From JBGTCY01 sp041748615 (GTDB lineage: Bacteria; Bacteroidota; Bacteroidia; Chitinophagales; CAIOSU01): 9,292 nucleotides of DNA. This document shows, piece after piece, positions 1 to 6,332 of this stretch. The position numbers were made by a program, and so were the translations under genes. Positions within the stretch are counted from its first letter, which is position 1, and every line of letters begins with the position of its first letter. The DNA lies in contig JBGTCY010000132.1 of the NCBI GenBank assembly GCA_041748615.1, positions 1 to 9,292 on the forward strand, in the 5' to 3' direction. The notes under the pieces were generated by a model. That model saw only the letters and a list, made by a program, of their open reading frames with translations, did not search any database and was not told the DNA's origin.

Positions 1-198
1 GCGACAACATTTCATGAATTTATTGAAAGGCATGTTCTCAAATACGCGGATTATCAAAAACTTCCGGTTCATTTCACCGGCTCGGTCGCGTTTCACAATC
101 GGGAGATTATCGAAGCTGTGCTTGAAAATAGGAATTTAAAAAAACGAGTTTTTTTAAAAACACCGATGGAGGGATTGATTCAATATCATTCAAAATAA
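1..198 (+). CDS. BadF/BadG/BcrA-type sugar kinase, C-terminal fragment (N-acetylglucosamine / N-acetylmuramic acid kinase-like)
   Basis: Frame 1 is open from the window edge to a TAA at 196-198 and gives 65 residues; the start lies outside the window. The visible part contains FTGSVAFH followed by a long helix, then FLKTPMEGLIQYH at the C-terminus. This resembles the end of Bacteroidota proteins of the BadF/BadG/BcrA/BcrD ATPase family annotated as N-acetylglucosamine kinases; the Gly-Ser in FTGS would belong to the ATP-binding subdomain. Members of this family, such as MurK of Clostridium, phosphorylate GlcNAc and MurNAc at the 6-position in the cytoplasm. murQ follows 56 bp downstream on the same strand and acts on MurNAc 6-phosphate, which supports an amino-sugar kinase role. 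Family assignment is fairly secure from the tail and context, but the exact substrate is inferred. Confidence 0.75.
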   Translation, partial: ATTFHEFIERHVLKYADYQKLPVHFTGSVAFHNREIIEAVLENRNLKKRVFLKTPMEGLIQYHSK

Positions 199-254
199 AA
201 TTCATTGAAGAAATGACGAACCAATCAAATTGAATTTACAAGAACAGAAAAACC

Positions 255-1064
255 ATGTACAGAATCACTGAACTCCCCTCAAAATACCGGCATCTTGAAA
301 AAATGAGCGTGGAAGAAATTCTCTCGAATATCAACCGGGAAGACCGTCAGGTTCCGGTGGTGGTCAGTGAATTGATTCCGAAAATAACGGCATTGGTCGA
401 AGCTATTGTTGACCGCATGTTAAGCGGGGGAAGGTTATTTTACATTGGCGCGGGCACCAGCGGCAGACTCGGCATCGTGGACGCTTCGGAATGTCCGCCC
501 ACATTTGGCGTACCTCACGGGTTGGTGGTTGGTCTGATTGCGGGAGGCGATACCGCTATTCGGAAAGCAGTCGAATTTGCCGAAGATAATCCTGAGCAAG
601 GCTGGCTTGACCTACAAAGCCATCACATTCATGACAACGATTCGGTGATCGGTATTGCCGCATCCGGCACTACGCCTTATGTCATTGGCGCGTTGAAGCG
701 TTGCAGAGAACACCACATTCTCACCGGATGTATCACCTGCAACACCGGTTCGCCCGTCACTGAACATGCCGACTATCCGTTAGAAGCGGTGGTTGGACCG
801 GAGTTTGTCACCGGCAGCACCCGGATGAAAGCCGGAACCGCCCAAAAACTGATTCTGAACATGATTTCAACTTCCGTGATGATTCAACTCGGCAGGGTGC
901 AAGACAACAAAATGGTGGACATGCAACTGAGCAATGACAAACTGATTGACCGCGGCACGCGCATGGTGCAGGAAGCGCTCGGCTTGGATTATGAAACAGC
1001 GAAAAAAAGATTGCTGGAACACGGAAGCGTGAGGAAGGCGACAGAGAATTTTGATGTTAGGTAA
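255..1064 (+). CDS. murQ: N-acetylmuramic acid 6-phosphate etherase MurQ
   Basis: This 269-residue protein is a SIS-domain enzyme. MurQ cleaves the D-lactyl ether of MurNAc 6-phosphate, giving GlcNAc 6-phosphate and D-lactate, in cytoplasmic recycling of peptidoglycan sugars. The N-terminus carries the family motif NREDRQVP (27-34). The phosphosugar-binding loop is GAGTSGRLG (65-73), followed by DASECPPTFG (76-85). Glu79 there matches the catalytic Glu83 of the E. coli enzyme, and Glu110 in FAEDN matches the second conserved acid. The C-terminal half has GPEFVTGSTRMKAGTAQK (180-197), a hallmark of the family. It is about 30 residues shorter than E. coli MurQ (298) but all motifs are intact. 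The ATG at 255 has no obvious Shine-Dalgarno sequence. The upstream sugar kinase probably supplies its substrate and is likely co-transcribed (56-bp gap). Confidence 0.96.
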   Translation: MYRITELPSKYRHLEKMSVEEILSNINREDRQVPVVVSELIPKITALVEAIVDRMLSGGRLFYIGAGTSGRLGIVDASECPPTFGVPHGLVVGLIAGGDTAIRKAVEFAEDNPEQGWLDLQSHHIHDNDSVIGIAASGTTPYVIGALKRCREHHILTGCITCNTGSPVTEHADYPLEAVVGPEFVTGSTRMKAGTAQKLILNMISTSVMIQLGRVQDNKMVDMQLSNDKLIDRGTRMVQEALGLDYETAKKRLLEHGSVRKATENFDVR

Positions 1065-1133
1065 AAGAAGTTGTAAAAATTTTAACCAAATATGTTTTTT
1101 TATTTGAGTTATTTAAAAAACCAAAACAAAAAG

Positions 1134-1240
1134 CGTCATTGCGAGGGAATAATGCTTTGAGCGAATGCTATTCCCGAAGCAATCCTCTCTTGGAAGGGGA
1201 TTGCTTTCCCGCCTCGCAGGATACCTCGCTCGCAATGACG
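1134..1240. repeat. Palindromic interspersed repeat between convergent genes
   Basis: The ends are a perfect 12-bp inverted repeat, CGTCATTGCGAG at 1134-1145 and its complement at 1229-1240. Nested inside are AAGCAATCC (1177-1185) paired with GGATTGCTT (1198-1206) around a short loop, and GGGAATA (1145-1151) paired with TATTCCC (1169-1175). The arrangement CGTCATTGCGAG, GAAGCAATCC, GGATTGCTT, CTCGCAATGACG matches, from memory, a dispersed non-coding repeat seen in many bacterial genomes. It fills most of the 201-bp gap between the 3' ends of murQ and the DNA glycosylase gene. A transcript from either strand would fold strongly, so it may also end or stabilise both mRNAs. No gene is seen in it. 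Confidence 0.8.
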
Positions 1241-1265
1241 ATAAAATTTAGTTTTTCAAAGAATT

Positions 1266-1868
1266 CTACTTCTCTCCATCCTTCCATCTCCACAAGTGCA
1301 TACACGCGTAAGTCCGATAGGGAATCCACTTTTGCGCGCGCAAAATCATCTGTTGCTTTAATTGCTTTTTGTCTGAAGTTTCAATCGCGTAGATTTTTTG
1401 CATGGCTGTCTGAATTCCCAAATCATCCACCGCGAAAACATCTTCCCTGCCAAGCGTGAACATCAGCAGCATTTCAACGGTCCACCTCCCTACCCCTTTG
1501 ATTTGGGTGAGATAATTGATGATTTCTTCATCGCTCATTTTTCCAAGATGACGGGCTTCCATCCCTTGTTCCAGCGCAAACCGCGCTACATTCTGAATGT
1601 AAGAAACTTTCGCGTTGGAAAGACCGATGCCGCGCAGATTCTCCGGGCGCGTATCAAGAATTTGCGCGGGTGTCGGCTCCTTTCCGTCATACAAATCAAG
1701 AAATCTTCCATAAATAACCTCCGCAACGCGGGTGGAAAGTTGTTGTGACATAATCGAGGCGCATAAGCGCACACAGATATTTTTTCTTTTCCGCAAGCTG
1801 ACGGGTATTTGCGCGGAAATAATTTTCTTTAATTGACGGTCTTTTGACAAATGAGCAATGTAGTGCAT
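1266..1868 (-). CDS. DNA-3-methyladenine glycosylase II (AlkA-type HhH-GPD)
   Basis: With the ATG at 1868 the protein has 200 residues, normal for this short bacterial AlkA-like family. These base-excision repair enzymes remove alkylated purines such as 3-methyladenine. Visible landmarks are SIMSQQLST (38-46) near the start of the catalytic core and the helix-hairpin-helix QIKGVGRWTVEMLLMF (122-137). FAVDDLGIQ (145-153) follows, where Asp149 aligns with the catalytic Asp238 of E. coli AlkA. No Fe-S cysteine cluster is present, unlike Nth or MutY. The frame stays open to an ATG at 1934, but the extra 22 residues would be read through a palindromic repeat element and do not look like protein, so I prefer 1868. 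It is convergent with murQ and divergent from the anion transporter. The substrate range within the alkylated-base group is inferred. Confidence 0.92.
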   Translation of the reverse strand: MHYIAHLSKDRQLKKIISAQIPVSLRKRKNICVRLCASIMSQQLSTRVAEVIYGRFLDLYDGKEPTPAQILDTRPENLRGIGLSNAKVSYIQNVARFALEQGMEARHLGKMSDEEIINYLTQIKGVGRWTVEMLLMFTLGREDVFAVDDLGIQTAMQKIYAIETSDKKQLKQQMILRAQKWIPYRTYACMHLWRWKDGEK

Positions 1869-1884
1869 GATGTTTAAAAAATAT

Positions 1885-1974
1885 TGGGCAGTTTTAAAAA
1901 TTACCACAATCTCCTTCTCCTTAGGAGAAGGCAAGGAATGAGGCGATCAAAAAGATAATTTTTAGAACTGTCCA
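1885..1974. mobile_element. MITE-like element with 19-bp terminal inverted repeats and a nested palindrome
   Basis: The left end TGGGCAGTTTTAAAAATTA (1885-1903) is the inverted complement of the right end TAATTTTTAGAACTGTCCA (1956-1974), matching at 17 of 19 positions. Both mismatches would be G-U pairs in RNA. The ends start with TG and finish with CA, as in IS3-family elements; if the outermost bases are excluded, ATT flanks both sides as a possible target duplication. The middle carries a separate palindrome, CCTTCTCCT (1913-1921) paired with AGGAGAAGG (1923-1931). This resembles a common dispersed repeat. There is no coding capacity. It occupies most of the 159 bp between the divergent glycosylase and transporter genes. 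The inverted repeat is plain in the sequence; a mobile origin is inference. Confidence 0.55.
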
Positions 1975-2027
1975 TTAAAAAACCGAAAAACATAGCCTGA
2001 TGAATTCCTTAACTTGGCAGCCGAATT

Positions 2028-3494
2028 ATGAAAACCAAATTACTGAAAATACTTTCAGGTCCGGGAATTTCAGTTGCCATTTATTTTTTGCTGCGGCAAA
2101 TTCAATCGGAAGAAAATGTCGCGCGCATGGGCGCAATCGCGGGATGGATGGCAGTGTGGTGGATTTTTGAAGCCGTTCCCTTAGCGGTGACCGCGATGCT
2201 TCCAATTTTTTTATATCCTTTTGGAAACATCATGGGAACGCGGGAAGTTGCGCCACTCTACATGAATGATGTGTTGTTTTTATTTGTAGGTGGATTCACG
2301 ATGGCGTTTGCCATGGAAAAATGGAACCTGCACAAGCGCATCGCGCTCAAAATCATCACTTCCATTGGCGCTGACCCTCCACGCATCTTAATGGGACTGA
2401 TGCTTGCATCTTATCTGCTTTCCATGTGGCTGTCGAATACGTCCACCACCTTGATGATGATTCCTCCCACGCTGGCTGTCATCGCGCACATGGACAAACT
2501 TTATCCTGAACATAGTAGAAAAGCTACCATTGGAATGTTGCTGGGCATCGCGTATGCTTCTTCGATTGGCGGCACCGCCACCTTAGTCGGTACACCGCCC
2601 AACCTGATTTTTCTGAGTCATTTCAGCGCCACTTTCCCGGATGAACCACCGGTTTCATTCCTGCAATGGTTCATGATGGGGTTGCCGTTATCTTTCGTTT
2701 TTTTAGTAGCAGCATATTTTTTACTTAAAAAAATGTACATCAAAGAAGTTTATGGAGTCGCTGATACCACCGTGTTTCTCTCTGAATACAAAAGTCTTGG
2801 TAAAATGAAACTCGAAGAAAAAATCGTTTTCGCTTTATTTTCTATCATGGCAATCCTTTGGTTTACCCGCGCTGATTTGATGATTGGCGATTTCAGAATT
2901 CCGGGATGGAGCAGCTTGTTTATTCAGCCTACGTTTTTCCAGGATGGAACTATTGCAATTATGATTGCTTTGCTGCTCTTTGTGATTCCTTCAAAAAGTA
3001 ATGAAGGTTCTATGTTGATGGACTGGGAAACCATGAAGAAACTGCCATACGGCATCATCTTGCTTTTCGGTGGCGGGTTCGCGCTGGCGAAAGGTTTCAC
3101 TGAATCAGGATTGAGCAACTGGCTGGCGGTTCAATTGGATTTCATCAGCAGTCTTCCAGTGGTCGTGATGATTGTAGTGGTTTGTTTATTTATGACTTTT
3201 CTGACGGAAATTACTTCCAACATGGCGACCACACAATTGATTTTACCGATTTTGGCATCCATCGCCATCGGTTCGGGAATAGAACCGCTTTATTTGATGA
3301 TTCCGGCCACCTTTTCGGCATCATTCGCATTTATGCTGCCGGTAGCCACTGCACCCAATACCATCATTTTTTCAAGTGAAAAACTCAAGGTGAGTGACAT
3401 GGTTAGGACAGGCTTCTGGCTCAACCTGATAGGTGTAGTCATCACCACACTCGCCATGATATTTATCGGCAAGTATGTTTTCAATTTCGGCTGA
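2028..3494 (+). CDS. SLC13/DASS-family sodium:anion (dicarboxylate or sulfate type) symporter
   Basis: This 488-residue integral inner-membrane protein has many hydrophobic segments throughout. The family imports di- or tricarboxylates or sulfate with sodium. It has both halves of the inverted-repeat fold. The first substrate/sodium motif is SNTSTT (136-141), followed by SSIGGTATLVGTPPN (178-192). The second is SNMATT (397-402) within TEITSNMATTQLILPI, followed by LPVATAPNTIIF (437-448), the SLC13 family signature. The second motif reads SNM rather than the SNT of VcINDY, as it does with SNV in some animal carboxylate carriers. The ATG at 2028 follows a stretch with no clear ribosome binding site. 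It is monocistronic by appearance, with no neighbour on the same strand for more than 2.8 kb downstream. The family is secure; the substrate cannot be told from the sequence. Confidence 0.93.
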   Translation: MKTKLLKILSGPGISVAIYFLLRQIQSEENVARMGAIAGWMAVWWIFEAVPLAVTAMLPIFLYPFGNIMGTREVAPLYMNDVLFLFVGGFTMAFAMEKWNLHKRIALKIITSIGADPPRILMGLMLASYLLSMWLSNTSTTLMMIPPTLAVIAHMDKLYPEHSRKATIGMLLGIAYASSIGGTATLVGTPPNLIFLSHFSATFPDEPPVSFLQWFMMGLPLSFVFLVAAYFLLKKMYIKEVYGVADTTVFLSEYKSLGKMKLEEKIVFALFSIMAILWFTRADLMIGDFRIPGWSSLFIQPTFFQDGTIAIMIALLLFVIPSKSNEGSMLMDWETMKKLPYGIILLFGGGFALAKGFTESGLSNWLAVQLDFISSLPVVVMIVVVCLFMTFLTEITSNMATTQLILPILASIAIGSGIEPLYLMIPATFSASFAFMLPVATAPNTIIFSSEKLKVSDMVRTGFWLNLIGVVITTLAMIFIGKYVFNFG

Positions 3495-3509
3495 AATATT
3501 CAGGAAATA

Positions 3510-3659
3510 TCAGTCCTTGACATTGACTTCCGTGGAAGTCTTATCGAAAGCATTTGCTTTCTCCGCATACGTTCCGCTGATAAACATCTGGACAACCAAC
3601 AATAGCGTCAAAAATCTCATTGTCCGCTTTAACGTCACCAATCTCACACTTGTTCCCAT
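3510..3659 (-). CDS. Putative small secreted peptide with signal sequence
   Basis: The frame starting at ATG 3659 encodes 49 residues; an internal ATG at 3620 gives 36. From the second start the product has a classic signal peptide: Met-Arg, then a hydrophobic core (FLTLLLVVQMFIS) and a possible signal peptidase I site after GTYA. The short mature tail would be about 17 polar residues ending VNVKD before a TGA. It lies 64 bp downstream of the acyltransferase gene on the same strand. A promoter-like sequence precedes it, and its 3' half overlaps two perfect palindromes. I do not recognise a family. It could be a real micro-peptide, a decayed N-terminus of an exported protein such as a TonB-dependent receptor, or a chance frame in a structured RNA. 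A second frame (3541-3666, 41 residues, five cysteines) overlaps it. Confidence 0.4.
   Translation of the reverse strand: MGTSVRLVTLKRTMRFLTLLLVVQMFISGTYAEKANAFDKTSTEVNVKD
3525..3561. repeat. Two adjacent perfect 7-2-7 palindromes
   Basis: GACTTCC-GT-GGAAGTC (3525-3540) and GAAAGCA-TT-TGCTTTC (3546-3561) are each perfect inverted repeats of 7-bp arms around 2 bp, separated by only 5 bp. As RNA each would form a 6-bp stem with a 4-base loop. They lie just beyond the 3' end of the transporter gene and inside the small secreted-peptide frame. No T-run follows either, so simple intrinsic termination is not clearly indicated. They could be tandem protein-binding sites, RNA processing hairpins, or codon-level coincidence. 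Confidence 0.6.
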
Positions 3660-3692
3660 AGCACATCGTTTTTATTCTTTTGAGATACGCTT

Positions 3693-3722
3693 CAAATAAA
3701 AAAATGTTACAGAAAATGTCAA
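3693..3722 (-). promoter_or_regulatory. Possible Bacteroidota-type promoter for the small secreted-peptide ORF
   Basis: Read on the minus strand, TTG at 3722-3720 is followed after 19 bases by TTTATTTG at 3700-3693. The phylum's sigma-ABfA consensus is a TTTG-like -33 and TAnnTTTG at -7, so the -7 box has one mismatch and the spacing fits. Transcription would begin near 3686, ahead of both candidate start codons (3659 and 3620). The region is very AT-rich, so a chance match is possible. Confidence 0.3.
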
Positions 3723-3723
3723 A

Positions 3724-4965
3724 TTAATTTTTAAAAGGAGTTCTCAGCGTCCACTCCGGCTCACGGGATAAGTAGCGCACAACCCGCCTGATAATAAAAT
3801 TAACGGCAGCCGAACGATGCCTGACGTAGAGATACATCGGCTGCGGCAACGCTCCCACCGAACTTTTTATTTCCATCGCGGTTCTGCCGTAAATCACGCG
3901 ATTAGTTTTGCGTTCAATCCCCAGACGGGCAAGCTGCAATAAAACATTGAGATACAGGTCATGCTCTTTATTTTGCAAGCGATTCATTCCCATAAAACCT
4001 GCAACCAATTCGCCATCATGTTCGCAATATGAAATGAAAGTCAGCAACTCGTTGTTTTTGAAAAATCCGAGAACACCAAAACATTCTCCGCGCAATTCTT
4101 TCAAACGGAGCAGATACCGAATATCAAGTTTGGCAAGTTTGAAATCCGCTTCATTCACCACTTGTCCGTAGAGATTGTCCATCTCCGTGATTCGCCTTTC
4201 CATTTCGGCAGTATCCATTTCCCTGATTTCCAGTTCAGCGCTTTTTTTGAGGGCTTTTTTCATCCTTGTTCTGTACTTTGAGGACATGCTCGACAAATAA
4301 TTTTCAAATGTGTTCCAGGATTGCTGTACTTCTAAAATCATATTGGGATTGACACGAAATTCGAGGTATCCGTCATCTTTCAAATTTTCCCAAGCTGATT
4401 TTTGATTTTCATAAAAATCTTTTATCAAAACCCCGCTGATTTTGTCTTTTTCTTCAGCAATAATTTTTTGAATTCCATCTTTCACTGCCGTTAATGCCTG
4501 TCCGCTGTTTTTTAAATAGGTCGTAAAATAAAAACCATAATCACCGGTCACAAATGTATTGCCACTGACTAATAAGTTCATCGAAATTTTATTCACCACA
4601 TTGACTATCGCTTTTTTAAACGCGTAACCGGCATAAGCGAAAAAATCACTCATTGAAGGCGCGACTCCCGCTTCCACGTTAGAACCTCTGAAAGTGATGA
4701 TTTGGAAAAAACCGAAGCCGGCCGGAATACCATTCAGTTCAATGATGAGATACCGGTAACGCACTTCATTCCCGGTCGTTTTTTCAAGAGACAACAAATA
4801 TTCACGGCTGAGGAAAAAGTGATTTTCGGGCAAATGGTTGTCCCACAAAGCGGGAGCAACACCTGAAATGTTTTGGAAGATTTTGTAAGAAAACGGGCTG
4901 ACTCCTGCCTTCGCGACTGTTTGCTTTTCCCGGCAAGGCAACGGCAAGGTGATACATTTAGCCAC
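3724..4965 (-). CDS. GNAT/FemAB-like acyltransferase (peptidogalycan biosynthesis-type)
   Basis: This 413-residue protein looks like a cytoplasmic two-domain GNAT-fold enzyme of the FemAB-like kind, which transfers acyl or aminoacyl groups to amines. The linking region holds SSKYRTRMKKALKKS (228-242), a basic segment typical of these double-GNAT proteins. The C-terminal domain has strands around CFGVLGFFKNNELLTFISY (about 295-313) and the conserved-looking stretch YGRTAMEIKSSVGALP (359-374). The N-terminal 20 residues look like extension rather than fold. No ATG occurs in the early frame, so the start is a GTG at 4965 or a nearby alternative. It begins 10 bp after the transglutaminase stop, so the two are surely one operon. 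The substrate is unknown: peptidoglycan precursors, lipids or peptides are all possible. The fold is fairly sure, the function is not. Confidence 0.75.
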   Translation of the reverse strand: MAKCITLPLPCREKQTVAKAGVSPFSYKIFQNISGVAPALWDNHLPENHFFLSREYLLSLEKTTGNEVRYRYLIIELNGIPAGFGFFQIITFRGSNVEAGVAPSMSDFFAYAGYAFKKAIVNVVNKISMNLLVSGNTFVTGDYGFYFTTYLKNSGQALTAVKDGIQKIIAEEKDKISGVLIKDFYENQKSAWENLKDDGYLEFRVNPNMILEVQQSWNTFENYLSSMSSKYRTRMKKALKKSAELEIREMDTAEMERRITEMDNLYGQVVNEADFKLAKLDIRYLLRLKELRGECFGVLGFFKNNELLTFISYCEHDGELVAGFMGMNRLQNKEHDLYLNVLLQLARLGIERKTNRVIYGRTAMEIKSSVGALPQPMYLYVRHRSAAVNFIIRRVVRYLSREPEWTLRTPFKN

Positions 4966-4975
4966 AACTTATTGT

Positions 4976-5656
4976 TTACAAATTATAAAATATATTTTCA
5001 CTTTCGAGCGCTTTCTGTGCGCCTTCTTCAAAAAAGTGAGGGTAATGTTTGCGCAATAACGAAAGAATCAACTCCCTCGGTACATCATCAAAAGTACCAT
5101 GGTCATGCAGATACTCCATGAATTTTTTTTCATTTCCTTCATGCTGGTCATATTCCTGGAAAATAGAATCCTCCAGCCCGTTGAATTCAAGTGGGGCTAC
5201 CCCTAATTTTTCACACAAAGATTGATTGAATGCCGGGGTGGCTTTCACCCATTTTCCGTTCAGATATAATTCGGTGAATCCATGACAGGCGAACACATCG
5301 GAACGCAGTATTTTTTGCAACTTTTCAGCGCCTACATGATTGCGCACATCCGCCAATCCGATTCGGCTGGGCACGCCAATTACCCGCGCTGCTGCCGCCA
5401 GCAGATTGGCTTTTTCAATACAATAACCATAGCCTCTTCTCAACACATCAGAAGCTTTCATGGCTTCTTCACTCAAATCCACATGAAATGGGTTGTATTG
5501 AAAACCATCTCTTACGGCATAATATAAGCTGACGGCTTGACGGAGTTTATCTTCACTTTCACCCTTGTGTTGAAGCGTAAATTCAACCACTTCAGGATGG
5601 TCGCTATTGATGTATTTTCCGGGTTTTAAATAGGTTTGAAAAGAGCCGTTCTCCAT
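4976..5656 (-). CDS. Transglutaminase-like cysteine protease-fold protein
   Basis: This 226-residue protein has no signal peptide and is probably cytoplasmic. It carries a transglutaminase-like core, a papain-like fold that either makes isopeptide bonds or cleaves amides. The nucleophile is Cys79 in GYGYCIEKANLLAAAARVIG; the downstream RVIGVPSRIGLADVRNH is characteristic. The catalytic His is His125 in ACHGFTELYLNGKW. Where classical members have the third acid (WVxVDPT), this one reads WVKATPAF, placing Thr140 at the Asp position. From memory this is shared by a bacterial subfamily rather than being decay. A C-terminal extension of about 75 residues (PLEFNG onward, with an acidic helix) follows the core. 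It is the first gene of a tight pair with the GNAT-like acyltransferase (10-bp gap). Fold assignment is good; reaction and substrate are unknown. Confidence 0.82.
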   Translation of the reverse strand: MENGSFQTYLKPGKYINSDHPEVVEFTLQHKGESEDKLRQAVSLYYAVRDGFQYNPFHVDLSEEAMKASDVLRRGYGYCIEKANLLAAAARVIGVPSRIGLADVRNHVGAEKLQKILRSDVFACHGFTELYLNGKWVKATPAFNQSLCEKLGVAPLEFNGLEDSIFQEYDQHEGNEKKFMEYLHDHGTFDDVPRELILSLLRKHYPHFFEEGAQKALESENIFYNL

Positions 5657-5696
5657 GAATGAAAAAGTCTGAATTTTTATTGATTTAATAAAATCG

Positions 5697-5723
5697 GTTT
5701 GGGACTATCAAAACAACCCAAAC
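5697..5723 (-). terminator. Possible intrinsic terminator after the asparaginase-like gene
   Basis: On the minus strand GTTTGGG (5723-5717) and CCCAAAC (5703-5697) form a 7-bp stem with a 13-base loop. The stem begins right after the asparaginase stop codon and is followed by CGATTTTATT, a weak T-rich tract. The large loop and imperfect T-run make it a modest candidate. If real, it separates the asparaginase transcript from the transglutaminase/acyltransferase operon. Confidence 0.4.
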
Positions 5724-6212
5724 TCAGGTTAGTTCCTCAAAGTATCCCGTTTGTCTGTTTTTAACTACTTTATCCGCTTTAAAATATTTCCCGTGCATGG
5801 CAATATAAACGCCATGCGGGAGGGTTTGCACAAATGCCAGCGCGCTGCCAAGATTAAAAAATCCATCGGAGCTTCCAAATTTATAGGGAATCATAGCGCC
5901 TGTCAAGACGATGGTTTTTTCAATCTGTTCATTTTCAAGCGCGACTGCCGTTTTAGCCATCGTATCGGTTCCGTGCGTAATCAGAATACGCTCCTCATCA
6001 CACCTTTTACATTGCCTGATGATTACATCCCTGTCTTCATCGGTCATCTCCAGGCTGTCAATCATCATCAGGGTACGAATGCGTACATCAAGAGCGCTTC
6101 TTCCGAGTTTAAACATTTCCGGCAGGTGGGTATCCTTGAAATAAAGCTGACCGTTGATTTCATCATATTCCTTATCAAAGGTACCGCCCGTAACAAAAAC
6201 CATCATCGCCAT
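5724..6212 (-). CDS. Single-domain asparaginase-family protein
   Basis: This 162-residue protein corresponds to the N-terminal domain of L-asparaginases, which hydrolyse asparagine to aspartate and ammonia. TGGTFDKEY (8-16) matches the first catalytic loop, with Thr11 at the position of E. coli AnsB Thr12. HGTDTMAKTA (80-89) carries the second conserved Thr-Asp pair. LTGAMIPY and SSDGFFNLGSA follow as in full-length enzymes. The C-terminal domain, which completes the active site in classical enzymes of 320-340 residues, is absent. By hand alignment the position of catalytic Lys162 of AnsB is not lysine. The tail (KNRQTGYFEELT) ends cleanly, so this looks like an intact short family rather than truncation. 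There is no signal peptide, so it is cytoplasmic. The first ATG is at 6212, with others 6 and 9 bp later. Asparaginase activity is uncertain. Confidence 0.85.
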   Translation of the reverse strand: MAMMVFVTGGTFDKEYDEINGQLYFKDTHLPEMFKLGRSALDVRIRTLMMIDSLEMTDEDRDVIIRQCKRCDEERILITHGTDTMAKTAVALENEQIEKTIVLTGAMIPYKFGSSDGFFNLGSALAFVQTLPHGVYIAMHGKYFKADKVVKNRQTGYFEELT

Positions 6213-6265
6213 GCAGGAAATTTTTTTTAGATTCGTTTTAGAAGTTCAAAGTTGAGCAATAATAG

Positions 6266-6289
6266 TCAGGTAATATTGTCTCAGGTAAT
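6266..6289. repeat. Short direct repeat in the divergent asparaginase-queG intergenic region
   Basis: TCAGGTAAT occurs at 6266-6274 and again at 6281-6289, a 15-bp period. The pair lies between the divergent starts of the asparaginase-like gene (6212) and queG (6333). It could be a paired regulator-binding site, but two short AT-leaning copies could also arise by chance. Confidence 0.3.
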
Positions 6290-6332
6290 GAAGAAATGAA
6301 TTTACTTTGTTGACCTCCTCAATTTTCTGCCA

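Noticed and set aside
1139..1459. Plus-strand frame of 106 residues between murQ and the glycosylase gene
   Set aside because: It runs through the palindromic repeat and then antisense to the glycosylase gene; its composition is not protein-like and it matches no family.
1869..1934. N-terminal extension of the DNA glycosylase to the ATG at 1934
   Set aside because: The extra 22 codons are read through the inverted-repeat element, and the 200-residue version from 1868 already fits the family length.
3475..3699. Plus-strand frame of 74 residues overlapping the end of the transporter gene
   Set aside because: It overlaps the end of a well-supported gene and no domain is recognisable; the opposite strand offers a better signal-peptide frame.
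5724..6212. Asparaginase-like gene as a pseudogene truncated by frameshift
   Set aside because: The product ends cleanly, the sequence after the stop shows no asparaginase C-terminal domain, and short single-domain members of this family exist.
5751..6230. Plus-strand frame of 159 residues opposite the asparaginase-like gene
   Set aside because: It is a shadow of the minus-strand gene, which carries clear catalytic motifs; the antisense product has none.
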